DNA of 64,000 nucleotides, taken from the NCBI RefSeq assembly GCF_000975095.1, contig NZ_BBRD01000001.1:2065467-2129466 (forward strand), written 5' to 3'. This document shows, one piece after another, positions 16,589-25,065 of this stretch (within the stretch, counting starts at the first letter, position 1; the number at the start of each line of letters is the position of its first letter). Origin of the DNA: Demequina aestuarii. Its GTDB lineage: Bacteria > Actinomycetota > Actinomycetes > Actinomycetales > Demequinaceae. Both the position numbers and the translations under genes were made by a program. The notes beneath the pieces are model-generated. The model saw nothing but the letters and a program-made list of their open reading frames with translations. It had not been told where the DNA came from and did no database searches.

Positions 16589-19318
16589 CTACTTGCTGGC
16601 CTTGCGAGACCGCGTCTTCTTGGCGGGAACCTGCTCCGCCTCGCCCGCGGCGGGTGCCTCGGTGACCGCGCGGCCCTTGACGTCTTCGTACTTGACGCCG
16701 TAGTACGCGGCCTCCATCATCACCTTCATGTCCGCGAGCATCGGCACGCGCGGGTTCGCCGGTGCGCACTGGTCCTCGTAGGCATTCATGGCGAGCGTGT
16801 CGAGAGAGGACATGAACTCGGCCTCGTCGACTCCCACCTCCTGGAAGGAGCGCTCGATGCCCAGCTTGTCGCGCAGTTCCTCGACGGCCACGGCGTAGGC
16901 CTCGACGGCCTCCTCCGGGGTCGAGTGTGCGAGACCGAGCATCTTGGCGATCTCCTGGAACCGCTCGGGGGCCACGTAGGTCTCGTACTTGGGCCACGAG
17001 GTGGGCTTGGTGGGAACGCGACCGTTGTAGCGAATCACGTGCGGCAGGTAGATGGCGTTGGTGCGGCCGTGCGCGATGTGGAACATCGAGCCGGTCGTGT
17101 GGCTCATCGCGTGGACGAGTCCCAGGAACGCGTTACCGAACGCCATACCGGCGATCGTCGCCGCGTTGTGCATCTTCTCGCGAGCCTTGACCGCGGTGCC
17201 GCCGACGGTGACGGACTCCTCGATGTTCTCGAACACGAGTCGGATCGCCTGCAGCGCCATGCCGTCGGTGAAGTCGTTGGCGTAGACGGACACGTAGGCC
17301 TCGGTGGCGTGCGTGAGGGCGTCCATGCCGGAGTCGGCCGCGACGCGTGAGGGCAGGTTCGCCGTCAGCACCGGGTCGATGATCGCGACGGTGGGCGTGA
17401 GCGCGTAGTCGGCGAGCGGGTACTTGCGCCCGGTGTCCGTGTCGGTGATCACTGCGAACGGGGTCACCTCGGCGCCGGTGCCCGACGTGGTCGGGATGCA
17501 CACCAGCTGTGCGAGCTCGCCCAGCTTGGGGAAGGTGAACGCGCGCTTGCGCACGTCGAAGAACTTCTCCTTGAGGTCAGAGAACACGACCTCGGGGTGC
17601 TCGTACATGAGCCACATGACCTTGGCGGCATCCATCGGCGAGCCGCCGCCCACGGCGATCAGGGTGTCCGGCTTGAAGGCGCGCAGCACCTCGGCACCGG
17701 CCTTGACCGTGTTGATGGAGGGCTCGGGCTCGACGTTGTCGATGATCTGGACCGACACGCCGTTGTTGCGACGGTGAAGCACGTCCAGGATCTTGTCGAC
17801 CACGCCGATGCGTGTCATGGTCGCGTCCGTGATGATCGTGACGCGCTCGACGTTCGGCATGTCGCGCAGGTACTGGATCGAGTTGGGCTCGAAGTACGTC
17901 TTGGCCGGCACCTTGAACCACTGCATGTTGTTGTTCCTCCGGGCGATGCGCTTGACGTTGATCAGGTTGAGCGCCGTCACGTTGGAGCTCACAGAGTTCT
18001 TGCCGTAGGAGCCGCAGCCCAGCGTGAGGGACGGCATGAGCGCGTTGTAGATGTCGCCGATTCCGCCCTGGCTGGAGGGCGAGTTGGTGATCACGCGGAC
18101 GGCCTTCACGCGGCGGCCGAACTCCTGGATCAGCTCCAGGTCCTCGGCGTGGATCGCCGCGGAGTGGCCCAGTCCGTGGAACTCGACCATCTGCTCGGCG
18201 AGCGAGAGGCCCTGCTCCGTGCTGTCCGCACGCAGGACGGCCAGCACGGGGGCCAGCTTCTCGCGCGTCAGCGGCTCGTCCTCGCCCACGTGGGACACCT
18301 CGGCGAGGATGATCGAGGTCTCCTCGGGAACCTCGAAGCCTGCCTGCTGGGCGATCCAGTTGGGGGACTTGCCGACGATGTTCGGGTTGAGCTTGGCGCC
18401 AGCGCAGTTCTCGCCGCCCGCCTGCACCCCGAAGATCAGCTCCTCGAGCATGACCTTCTCTTCCGGCGTCGCACGGTACGCGTGCAACCGGTCGAACTCG
18501 GTCAGCGCGGCGTCGTAGATGGAGGCGTCGAGGATGACGGCCTGCTCTGACGCGCACACCATGCCGAAGTCGAAGGCCTTGGAGACCACGATGTCGTTGA
18601 TGGCGCGCTTGAGGTTCGCGGACTCGTGGACGTAGGCCGGCACGTTGCCTGCGCCGACGCCCAGTGCGGGCTTGCCGCAGCTGTACGCGGCCTTGACCAT
18701 GGCATTGCCACCGGTCGCGAGGATCATCGCGACGCCGTCGTGGTTCATGAGTGCACTGGTGGCCTCGAGAGAGGGGGTCTCGACCCACTGGATGCAGTTC
18801 TCGGGGGCGCCGGCCTCGATCGCCGCGTCGCGCACCACGCGCGCCGCCGCCACCGAGGACTTCTGTGCGCTCGGGTGGAACGAGAACACGATGGGGTTGC
18901 GGGTCTTCAGCGCGATGAGCGACTTGAAGATCGCGGTCGAGGTGGGGTTGGTGACCGGCGTGAGGCCTGCGACCACGCCCACGGGCTCGGCGATCTCGGT
19001 GATGCCGAGGATCGGGTCCTCGTTGATGACGCCCACGGTCTTCATGGTGGCCATCGAGTGGGTCACGTGCTCGCACGCGAAGATGTTCTTCACGGCCTTG
19101 TCCTCGAAGACGCCGCGGCCGGTCTCCTCGACCGCCATGACGGCGAGGGCGCCGTGCTGGTTGAGCGCCGCGACCGACGCCTTCTTGACGAGCAGGTTCA
19201 CGTCGTCCTGCGTCAGGGATGAGTAGGCCGCAAGCGCCCGCTGGGCGTTGGCGACGAGGCGGTCGATCTCGTCGGAGACCGCGGTTGCGGTGGCCGGCGA
19301 CTCGGTGGTGGCAGTCAT
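16589..19318 (-). CDS. adhE: bifunctional acetaldehyde-CoA / alcohol dehydrogenase
   Basis: A 909-residue AdhE. The N-terminal aldehyde dehydrogenase domain (about 1-440) has the CoA-acylating cysteine Cys255 in GMVCASEQAV. The C-terminal iron-type alcohol dehydrogenase domain (about 455-870) has the NAD motif GGGSPMDAAK and the metal-binding region DALTHATEAYVS. It reduces acetyl-CoA to ethanol via acetaldehyde, regenerating NAD during fermentation, and usually forms spirosomes. The start is ATG at 19318 with GGAAGGA upstream. The last 35 or so residues are an Ala/Lys/Arg-rich tail. A DosR-like box lies 76-89 bp upstream. Functionally linked to pflB/pflA encoded at 21636-24823. Confidence 0.96.
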   Translation of the reverse strand: MTATTESPATATAVSDEIDRLVANAQRALAAYSSLTQDDVNLLVKKASVAALNQHGALAVMAVEETGRGVFEDKAVKNIFACEHVTHSMATMKTVGVINEDPILGITEIAEPVGVVAGLTPVTNPTSTAIFKSLIALKTRNPIVFSFHPSAQKSSVAAARVVRDAAIEAGAPENCIQWVETPSLEATSALMNHDGVAMILATGGNAMVKAAYSCGKPALGVGAGNVPAYVHESANLKRAINDIVVSKAFDFGMVCASEQAVILDASIYDAALTEFDRLHAYRATPEEKVMLEELIFGVQAGGENCAGAKLNPNIVGKSPNWIAQQAGFEVPEETSIILAEVSHVGEDEPLTREKLAPVLAVLRADSTEQGLSLAEQMVEFHGLGHSAAIHAEDLELIQEFGRRVKAVRVITNSPSSQGGIGDIYNALMPSLTLGCGSYGKNSVSSNVTALNLINVKRIARRNNNMQWFKVPAKTYFEPNSIQYLRDMPNVERVTIITDATMTRIGVVDKILDVLHRRNNGVSVQIIDNVEPEPSINTVKAGAEVLRAFKPDTLIAVGGGSPMDAAKVMWLMYEHPEVVFSDLKEKFFDVRKRAFTFPKLGELAQLVCIPTTSGTGAEVTPFAVITDTDTGRKYPLADYALTPTVAIIDPVLTANLPSRVAADSGMDALTHATEAYVSVYANDFTDGMALQAIRLVFENIEESVTVGGTAVKAREKMHNAATIAGMAFGNAFLGLVHAMSHTTGSMFHIAHGRTNAIYLPHVIRYNGRVPTKPTSWPKYETYVAPERFQEIAKMLGLAHSTPEEAVEAYAVAVEELRDKLGIERSFQEVGVDEAEFMSSLDTLAMNAYEDQCAPANPRVPMLADMKVMMEAAYYGVKYEDVKGRAVTEAPAAGEAEQVPAKKTRSRKASK

Positions 19319-19393
19319 CTCGATTCCTTCCGAGGGAGGACGCGGGGTGCGCCCTGATGGGTCCAAGGTATGCCCGTGCTGGGCGGCTGTTCA

Positions 19394-19407
19394 GGGGCGA
19401 TGGTCCC
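19394..19407. promoter_or_regulatory. DosR/DevR-like box upstream of adhE
   Basis: GGGGCGATGGTCCC (on the minus strand GGGACCATCGCCCC) matches the published dormancy-regulator core GGGACTWWAGTCCC at about 11 of 14 positions. It overlaps a perfect palindrome TGGTCCC-G-GGGACCA at 19401-19415. Similar boxes precede the OFA transporter and pflB. Confidence 0.4.
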
Positions 19408-19475
19408 GGGGACCAAGGGCCCACGGCCGATGCGCGCATGTCGCGGGCGAGGAGGCTCGGGCGGGGCACGCAGCA

Positions 19476-19507
19476 GGGCGGCGCCTCCGCCTGCGGAGGC
19501 GCCGCCC
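19476..19507 (-). terminator. terminator of the OFA transporter unit
   Basis: A near-perfect 15-bp GC-rich inverted repeat (19476-19490 with 19493-19507) lies about 38 bp after the stop of the small partner gene and before the adhE promoter region. Confidence 0.7.
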
Positions 19508-19545
19508 GTGTGCCGTCCAGACGTCTATCGCCAGCCGATGAAGGT

Positions 19546-19677
19546 CTAGCCCGTGAAGAGAGCTGCGGCCTTGATGGCCGTCTGCGTCACGCCGTACACG
19601 AGGCCGGAGCCCACCACCACCCACAGCGCGATGGCCAGCGGGTTCGTGCGGCGCGGGGCCGTGTTCTTGTCGGTCAT
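19546..19677 (-). CDS. MFS transporter small subunit (single-TM partner)
   Basis: A 43-residue protein with a basic N-terminus (MTDKNTAPRRTNP) and one transmembrane helix (about residues 13-35), ending AALFTG. It matches the small-subunit proteins often encoded just after OFA-family MFS transporters. ATG at 19677 is chosen because AAGGG from the end of the transporter gene sits 6 bp before it. An ATG at 19683 overlaps the transporter stop (ATGA) and is the alternative. It probably stabilises or modulates the transporter. Confidence 0.8.
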   Translation of the reverse strand: MTDKNTAPRRTNPLAIALWVVVGSGLVYGVTQTAIKAAALFTG

Positions 19678-19679
19678 GA

Positions 19680-21080
19680 TCATCCCTTCGTCTCGGCGAG
19701 AGCGGGCAGGTTGGCAGCGTCGTCGACCGCGTCCTGCGTGGCGTCGAGCTCGTGACGCGGCACCGCATCGGCGTGCTCGTGCCACTTGGCGGCGACGGGC
19801 CTGATCAGCAGGTTGGCGATGAAGCCGACCACGAGCACGCCCACCATGATGAGCAGCGACGGGCGGTAGAGGTCAGCGCCCTCGAGCCCCTGGCCCTCGA
19901 GACGATCGAGCACCGAGTTCACGATCAGCGGACCGGCCACTCCGGCGGCGGACCAGGCGGTCAGCAGCCGGCCATGGATCGCGCCCACCTCGAACTCGCC
20001 GAACACGTCCTTGAGGTACGCCGGGATGGTCGCGAAGCCGCCGCCGTAGAAGCTGATGATCAGTACCGCGAGCGGCACGAACACCACCATCGCCGAGGGG
20101 CCGAACAGCGCGATCGAGAGGTACGCGAGCGCTCCGACGCCCAGGTACATCACGTACGTGAGCTTGCGGCCCATCACGTCCGACAGGCTCGACCAGCCGA
20201 TGCGGCCAGCCATGTTGGCCAGCGACAGCAGCCCCACGAAGCCGGCGGCAGCGGCGGCCGTGATGGCCGGGAAGAAGTCCTCGACCATGGGCTTGGCGTT
20301 CTCGAGGATGCCGATGCCTGCGGTGACGTTGGTGAACAGCACGATCCAGAGCATCCAGAAGGGTGCCGTCTTGATCGCGTTGGTGGCGCTCACCTGGCCG
20401 CCGCTGGAGACCTTGGATCGGTGCGCCGAGGGCACGTAGCCGTCAGGCAGCCACCCCTTCTGGGGCACGCGCACCACGGCGGCGCCTGCCAGCATGAGGA
20501 GGAAGTAGAGCCCGCCGAGCGTGAGGAACGACGGCACGAGCGCATCGGCCGGAGTGTCCGCGTAGTTGCTGAGCAGGAACTGGGACAGGGGCGCGGCGAC
20601 CATCGCGCCACCACCGAAGCCCATGATGGCAAGCCCGGTCGCGAGTCCCGGGCGATCCGGGAACCACTTGATGAGAGTCGACACCGGCGAGATGTAGCCC
20701 ATGCCGAGTCCGATGCCGCCCAACACGCCGTAGCCCAGGTAGACCAGCCAGAGCTGGCCCCACGAGACTCCGAGCGAGGCGACCGCGAAGCCACCTGCCC
20801 AGGCGAATGCGGCGAGCACCATCGCGGCGCGCGGCCCGGTGCGCTCCATCCATCGGCCGCCGAACGCTGCGGACATGCCGAGCATGACGATCGAGATGGA
20901 GAAGATCATGCCGATCTGGGTGTGGCTCGCGTCGAACCTCTCGATCAGCGCGTCCTTGAAGACGCTGAACGCGTAGACCTGACCGATGCTCAGGTGCACG
21001 GCGAGTGCCGCAGGCGGCACCATCCAACGGTTGTATGCAGGTGGCGCAACGGTGCGCTCACGACTCAGGATGGACATCAT
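19680..21080 (-). CDS. OFA-family MFS transporter (oxalate/formate antiporter-like)
   Basis: A 466-residue, 12-helix MFS protein of the oxalate:formate antiporter family (VHLSIGQVYAFSVFKDAL in helix 1, GGRWMERTGPRAAM in the first loop, GLATGLAIMGFGGGAM in helix 5). The start is ATG at 21080 with AAGGGAG upstream; a second ATG follows immediately. It lies in a block with pflB, pflA and adhE, so formate or another monocarboxylate fermentation product is a sensible substrate. The small subunit is coupled at its 3' end. A DosR-like box lies 66-79 bp upstream. Family firm, substrate inferred. Confidence 0.9.
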   Translation of the reverse strand: MMSILSRERTVAPPAYNRWMVPPAALAVHLSIGQVYAFSVFKDALIERFDASHTQIGMIFSISIVMLGMSAAFGGRWMERTGPRAAMVLAAFAWAGGFAVASLGVSWGQLWLVYLGYGVLGGIGLGMGYISPVSTLIKWFPDRPGLATGLAIMGFGGGAMVAAPLSQFLLSNYADTPADALVPSFLTLGGLYFLLMLAGAAVVRVPQKGWLPDGYVPSAHRSKVSSGGQVSATNAIKTAPFWMLWIVLFTNVTAGIGILENAKPMVEDFFPAITAAAAAGFVGLLSLANMAGRIGWSSLSDVMGRKLTYVMYLGVGALAYLSIALFGPSAMVVFVPLAVLIISFYGGGFATIPAYLKDVFGEFEVGAIHGRLLTAWSAAGVAGPLIVNSVLDRLEGQGLEGADLYRPSLLIMVGVLVVGFIANLLIRPVAAKWHEHADAVPRHELDATQDAVDDAANLPALAETKG

Positions 21081-21145
21081 TGTTCTCCCTTTGGGGAAGT
21101 CGTATCGATGCCCACCATCTTTCCGGCCGAGAGCGACCCTTCCCA

Positions 21146-21159
21146 GGGACTTAGGTCAC
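21146..21159. promoter_or_regulatory. DosR/DevR-like box upstream of the OFA transporter
   Basis: GGGACTTAGGTCAC matches the core GGGACTWWAGTCCC at about 11 of 14 positions. It overlaps the stop codon of the rhodanese gene and lies 66 bp before the transporter ATG, a distance similar to the adhE box. Confidence 0.4.
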
Positions 21160-21587
21160 CCGGTCGACACGTCGCCTGCCCAGGCGCCGATGCCGCCCTC
21201 GAGCCCCACGGTCTGCGTCAGCCCGGCAGAGGCCATCTGGTCGATCGCGGCCCGGGATCGGTTGCCGGACTGGCAGTAGACCGCGTAAGCGCCGTCGGCG
21301 TCGAGCTCGGCGAGCGCATCGGCGAAGGTGGGCGAGGACACGTCGATGTTGACCGCTCCAGGCACGTGACCCTCGGCGAACTCACCGGGCGTGCGGACAT
21401 CGATGATCGTGACGCCGTCGGCCTCGGTGGCGTCCGTGAACGCCTCGGCACCCACGTGGGTGCCATCGAAGGCGAGCGCGGGAGAGTTGGCGGCATCCTC
21501 CTGGCCGGAGGAGCAGGCGGACAGGGCGACGGCGGCGAGGACAGCCACGAGGGCTGCGCGAACAGTGCGGAGTTTCATGCCGACCAT
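21156..21587 (-). CDS. rhodanese-domain lipoprotein
   Basis: A 143-residue secreted lipoprotein with a single rhodanese domain. The signal peptide ends ALSAC (lipidated Cys about residue 25). The domain shows VTIIDVRTPGEFAEGHVPGAVNID, and the active-site loop is CQSGNRSR with a catalytic Cys. It transfers sulfane sulfur or otherwise handles reactive sulfur outside the membrane. ATG at 21587 is chosen because AGGGG lies 4 bp upstream; ATG at 21578 is possible. The ribosome-binding region is part of a perfect palindrome (21589-21604), so expression is probably controlled there. It sits 48 bp after pflA. Confidence 0.88.
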   Translation of the reverse strand: MVGMKLRTVRAALVAVLAAVALSACSSGQEDAANSPALAFDGTHVGAEAFTDATEADGVTIIDVRTPGEFAEGHVPGAVNIDVSSPTFADALAELDADGAYAVYCQSGNRSRAAIDQMASAGLTQTVGLEGGIGAWAGDVSTG

Positions 21588-21588
21588 G

Positions 21589-21604
21589 ATACCCCTAGGG
21601 GTAT
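21589..21604. promoter_or_regulatory. CsoR/CstR-type operator at the rhodanese gene
   Basis: ATACCCC-TA-GGGGTAT is a perfect 16-bp palindrome touching the rhodanese start codon. The pattern ATACCCC...GGGGTAT is characteristic of CsoR-family repressors, which sense copper or, in CstR, persulfides. Rhodaneses are typical CstR targets, so a persulfide sensor is the better guess. No csoR or cstR gene lies in the window. Confidence 0.6.
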
Positions 21605-21635
21605 CACCGCGCACCACCGGCGGCAGGCGCGGCGG

Positions 21636-22463
21636 CTAGGCCACCGTCACGGGCAGTCCATACGCTTCCAGCTGCCCTTTGACGCGCTCGATGAGTTCGT
21701 CCGTCGGTGGCTTGGTGTCCGCCAGCAGGTACGGCTCGCCCGTCGCCTCCCACTTGTACTCGCCCATCTGGTGGAAGGGCAGGATCTCCATCCGCTCCAC
21801 GCCGTCGAGCGTCGAGACGAAGGCGCCGACCGCGTCGACGTTGTCCTCCGCGTCAGTGAGGTCGGGGACGAGCACGAACCGCACCCACATCTTCTTGCCC
21901 AGTCGCGACAGTCGCTCAGCGAAGTCGAGAGTGGGCTGCAGGGGCCGGCCGGTGACCCTCTTGTAGGTCTCCGGAAGCCCCGACTTGATGTCGAGCAGCA
22001 CCAGGTCGATGTCCTCGAGGTCCTCGTCGCTCAGGCGCGCTCCCAGCAGGCCCGCCGTGTCGAGCGCCGTGTGGATGCCGAGCGCGTGCGCCTGGTGGAA
22101 CACGTGGGTCACGAACTTCGACTGGAGCAGGGGCTCACCGCCGGAGATGGTGAGGCCGCCGCCCGTGACGTTCATGACCTTCTGGTAGCGCGTGACGCGC
22201 TCCATCACCTCGTCGACGGTGTGGCGCACTCCGTTCTTCATGCGCCACGTGTCCGGGTTGTGGCAGTACTGGCAGCGCAGCCCACAGCCGGCCATGAACA
22301 GCGTCATGCGAGTGCCGGGGCCGTCGGCGCCGGTCACGAGGTCCCACGAGTGGACCGAGCCTGCGGTGTGGTCGACGATGCGTTCGGACTCCGCCAGTTC
22401 GGCGTCGGCGATGTCCATGGGCGGGCCGGACTTCAGGTCCACCGAGACGGTGTGGTCTGTCAT
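21636..22463 (-). CDS. pflA: pyruvate formate-lyase-activating enzyme
   Basis: A 275-residue radical SAM enzyme. The cluster motif CGLRCQYC (Cys60, Cys64, Cys67) is of the CxxxCxxC form, followed by HNPDTW typical of PflA, GGGLTISGGEPLLQ and a VLLDIKSG segment. It uses S-adenosylmethionine to install the glycyl radical on PflB. The start ATG at 22463 has a strong AGGAGGTG ribosome-binding site. It lies 83 bp downstream of pflB, with a hairpin in between. Compared with E. coli PflA it has an N-terminal extension of about 30 residues. Confidence 0.96.
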   Translation of the reverse strand: MTDHTVSVDLKSGPPMDIADAELAESERIVDHTAGSVHSWDLVTGADGPGTRMTLFMAGCGLRCQYCHNPDTWRMKNGVRHTVDEVMERVTRYQKVMNVTGGGLTISGGEPLLQSKFVTHVFHQAHALGIHTALDTAGLLGARLSDEDLEDIDLVLLDIKSGLPETYKRVTGRPLQPTLDFAERLSRLGKKMWVRFVLVPDLTDAEDNVDAVGAFVSTLDGVERMEILPFHQMGEYKWEATGEPYLLADTKPPTDELIERVKGQLEAYGLPVTVA

Positions 22464-22507
22464 TGTGCACCTCCTGGCGCGCGAGCGAACTCTCCGGGGC
22501 CGGGGCG

Positions 22508-22529
22508 CCCGCCCCCACATGGGGGCGGG
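22508..22529 (-). terminator. pflB-pflA intergenic hairpin
   Basis: A perfect 9-bp stem of G:C pairs with an ACAT loop lies between the pflB stop and the pflA ribosome-binding site. It is a candidate attenuator that would lower pflA relative to pflB, as is common for this pair. Confidence 0.6.
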
Positions 22530-22546
22530 GCCGCCGGGTCGAGCGC

Positions 22547-24823
22547 TTACAGACCGCCGTGGAAGGTGCGCGACAGCACGTCGAGCTGCTGCTCGCGGGT
22601 GAGGCGCACGAAGTTGACGGCGTATCCCGAGACCCGGATGGTGAGCTGCGGGTAGTTCTCCGGGTGCTCCATCGCGTCCTCGAGCGTCTCGCGGTTCAGC
22701 ACGTTGACGTTCATGTGGAAGCCGTGAGAGACCGCGTAGGCGTCGAGAACGCCGACCAGATTCGTGATCTGCTCCGCCTTGTCGCGGCCCAGACCCGCCG
22801 GCACCACAGTGGTGGTGAGCGAGATGCCATCCTGGGCGTCGTCGTACGGCAGCTTCGCGACCGACAGCGCCGAGGCGACGATGCCGTGGGTGTCGCGCCC
22901 GTTCATGGGGTTGGCTCCCGGCGCGAAGGGCTCTCCCAGACGGCGACCGTCCGGGGTGTTGCCCGTGTGCTTGCCGTAGACCACGTTGGACGTGATGGTG
23001 AGCACCGACTGCGTGTGCTTGGCACCGCGGTAGGTGGGCTGCTGACGCACCTTCGCCATGAAGCGGTGCACGAGTTCGATCGCGATGTCGTCCACGCGGT
23101 CGTCGTCGTTGCCGAAGGTCGGGTAATCCCCTTCGACCTCGTAGTCGGTCGCCAGGCCGGTCTCGTCCCGGATGGGGCGAACGGTCGCGTACTTGATCGC
23201 GCTCAACGAGTCGGCCGCGACGGACAGGCCAGCGATGCCGCACGCCATGGTGCGCAGAATCGAGCCGTCGTGCAGCGCCATCTCGAGACGCTCGTAGGCG
23301 TACTTGTCGTGCATGTAGTGGATGCAGTTGAGCGCGTCGACGTAGGTCTCGGCGAGCCAGTCCAGCAGCCCGTCGAACGCGGCGAGGGTTTCGTCGTAGT
23401 CGAGCACCTCGCCCGACAGCGGGGCGCTCACCGGGGCGACCTGCGCACCGGAGATCTCGTCCCTGCCTCCGTTGATCGCGTACAGCATCGCCTTGGCGAG
23501 GTTGACGCGAGCCCCGAAGAACTGCATCTGCTTGCCGACCTCCATGGCGGACACGCAGCACGCGATGGCCGCGTCGTCGCCACACTGAGAGCGGATCAGC
23601 TCGTCGGTCTCGTACTGGATCGACGAGGTGTCGATCGACACCTGAGCGCAGAAGTCCTTGAATCCCTGCGGCAGCTTCTCTGACCAGAACACCGTCAGGT
23701 TCGGCTCGGGCGCGGGGCCCAAGTTGTACAGGGTCTGCAGGAACCGGAACGAGGTCTTGGTGACCAGCGGGCGGCCGTCGTCGCCGACGCCGCCGATGGA
23801 CTCGGTGACCCACGTCGGGTCGCCGGAGAACAGGGCGTCGTACTCCGGGGTGCGCAGGAACCGCACGATGCGCAGCTTGATGACGAAGTCGTCCACGACC
23901 TCCTGGATCTCGGACTCGTCCAGCGTGCCCTCGGCGAGGTCGCGGGCGGCGTAGACGTCAAGGAAGGTCGAGGTGCGACCCAGCGACATCGCGGCGCCGT
24001 TCTGCTCCTTGACCGCGCCCAGGTAGGCGAAGTAGAGCCACTGCACGGCCTCGCGGAAGTTGCGGGCCGGGCCCGAGATGTCGTAGCCGTAGCTCGCCGC
24101 CATCTGCTTGAGCTCCTGGAGGGCGCGCACCTGCTCAGCGTTCTCCTCGCGGTCACGGATCACGTCTTCGGTCGAGCGCCCCATGTCGAGGATGCCGCGC
24201 TCTGCCTTCTTGGCGGCGATGAGCGCATCGACGCCGTAGAGCGCCACACGGCGGTAGTCGCCGATGATGCGGCCACGGCCGTAGGCGTCCGGCAGTCCGG
24301 TGACGATGTGCGAGCGACGAGCAGCGCGCACGTTCGGCGGGTAGACGTCGAACACTCCGGCGTTGTGGGTCTTGCGGTACTCGGTGAAGATCTTCTCGAG
24401 CTGCGGGTCGACGGCGTAGCCGTAGGTCTCCAGGGCGTTGGCCACCATGCGCCAGCCGCCGTACGGCATGATCGCGCGCTTGAGCGGGGCATCGGTCTGG
24501 AGGCCGACGATGACGTCCTCGCCCTCACGCACATATCCGGGGGCGTGGGCGGTGATCGACGAGGGGGTCGTGGCGTCCACGTCGTAGACGCCCTTCTCAC
24601 GCTCCTCTGGGAACAGCGCGGTGATGGACTCCCAGGCGCGCTGGGTGCGCTCGGTCGGACCCTCGAGGAACGAGGCGTCGCCTTCATAGGGGGTGTAGTT
24701 GGCCTGGATGAAGCCGCGGACGTCGATCGCGTCGGACCACGGGCCACGCTCGAACGAGCGCCATTCGGCCTCGTGTGCGGCGGAGTCGGCGGCTGAGGTG
24801 ATGGGGGTGTCAGTGGCGGTCAT
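22547..24823 (-). CDS. pflB: formate C-acetyltransferase (pyruvate formate-lyase)
   Basis: A 758-residue glycyl-radical enzyme of standard length. The active-site pair Cys422-Cys423 is in [12 protein letters not shown], and the radical glycine Gly733 is in RVSGYAVNF near the C-terminus. It cleaves pyruvate with CoA to acetyl-CoA and formate under anaerobic conditions. The start is ATG at 24823 with GGGAGGA upstream; open reading continues upstream but has no support. It leads the leftward unit with pflA and possibly the rhodanese gene. A DosR-like box lies about 131-144 bp upstream. Confidence 0.97.
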   Translation of the reverse strand: MTATDTPITSAADSAAHEAEWRSFERGPWSDAIDVRGFIQANYTPYEGDASFLEGPTERTQRAWESITALFPEEREKGVYDVDATTPSSITAHAPGYVREGEDVIVGLQTDAPLKRAIMPYGGWRMVANALETYGYAVDPQLEKIFTEYRKTHNAGVFDVYPPNVRAARRSHIVTGLPDAYGRGRIIGDYRRVALYGVDALIAAKKAERGILDMGRSTEDVIRDREENAEQVRALQELKQMAASYGYDISGPARNFREAVQWLYFAYLGAVKEQNGAAMSLGRTSTFLDVYAARDLAEGTLDESEIQEVVDDFVIKLRIVRFLRTPEYDALFSGDPTWVTESIGGVGDDGRPLVTKTSFRFLQTLYNLGPAPEPNLTVFWSEKLPQGFKDFCAQVSIDTSSIQYETDELIRSQCGDDAAIACCVSAMEVGKQMQFFGARVNLAKAMLYAINGGRDEISGAQVAPVSAPLSGEVLDYDETLAAFDGLLDWLAETYVDALNCIHYMHDKYAYERLEMALHDGSILRTMACGIAGLSVAADSLSAIKYATVRPIRDETGLATDYEVEGDYPTFGNDDDRVDDIAIELVHRFMAKVRQQPTYRGAKHTQSVLTITSNVVYGKHTGNTPDGRRLGEPFAPGANPMNGRDTHGIVASALSVAKLPYDDAQDGISLTTTVVPAGLGRDKAEQITNLVGVLDAYAVSHGFHMNVNVLNRETLEDAMEHPENYPQLTIRVSGYAVNFVRLTREQQLDVLSRTFHGGL

Positions 24824-24953
24824 GGTGTTTCCTCCCTGGTGGGGCCGTCTCCGTAGGTTGCGGATCGAGCCGAGCCATGTACTGCACCGAGGCGACCTGT
24901 TCTGGTGCCATCGGCGATAACTCGACGCTACCCCCGGGGAAAGGCCTCGCCAT

Positions 24954-24967
24954 GGGACCAATGACCC
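24954..24967. promoter_or_regulatory. DosR/DevR-like box upstream of pflB
   Basis: GGGACCAATGACCC matches the core GGGACTWWAGTCCC at about 11 of 14 positions. It lies in the divergent region between pflB and the GH2-like gene. It is farther from its start codon than the other two boxes. Confidence 0.35.
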
Positions 24968-25065
24968 TCGTCACTGCCCTCGGGGGTCAGTCTGCCGTAC
25001 CTGGCTCCGACATGCGAGACTGTCGCTCGTCCCCCTGCTCGCGTCGACCCTTTACGGAGCCGCCG

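Noticed and set aside
19752-22655. A 967-codon plus-strand frame opposite the OFA transporter, rhodanese and pflA genes
   Set aside because: It is an antisense shadow with Arg/His/Gly-rich composition and no recognisable domain.
23600-23813. Long frames covering pflA and parts of pflB on the minus strand
   Set aside because: The upstream parts are out-of-phase shadows of pflB in high-GC sequence; pflA has a clear AGGAGGTG site and start at 22463.
24824-25065. FNR or Rex operator upstream of pflB
   Set aside because: No TTGAT-N4-ATCAA or TTGTGA-N6-TCACAA-like sequence was found; the DosR-like box is the better match.
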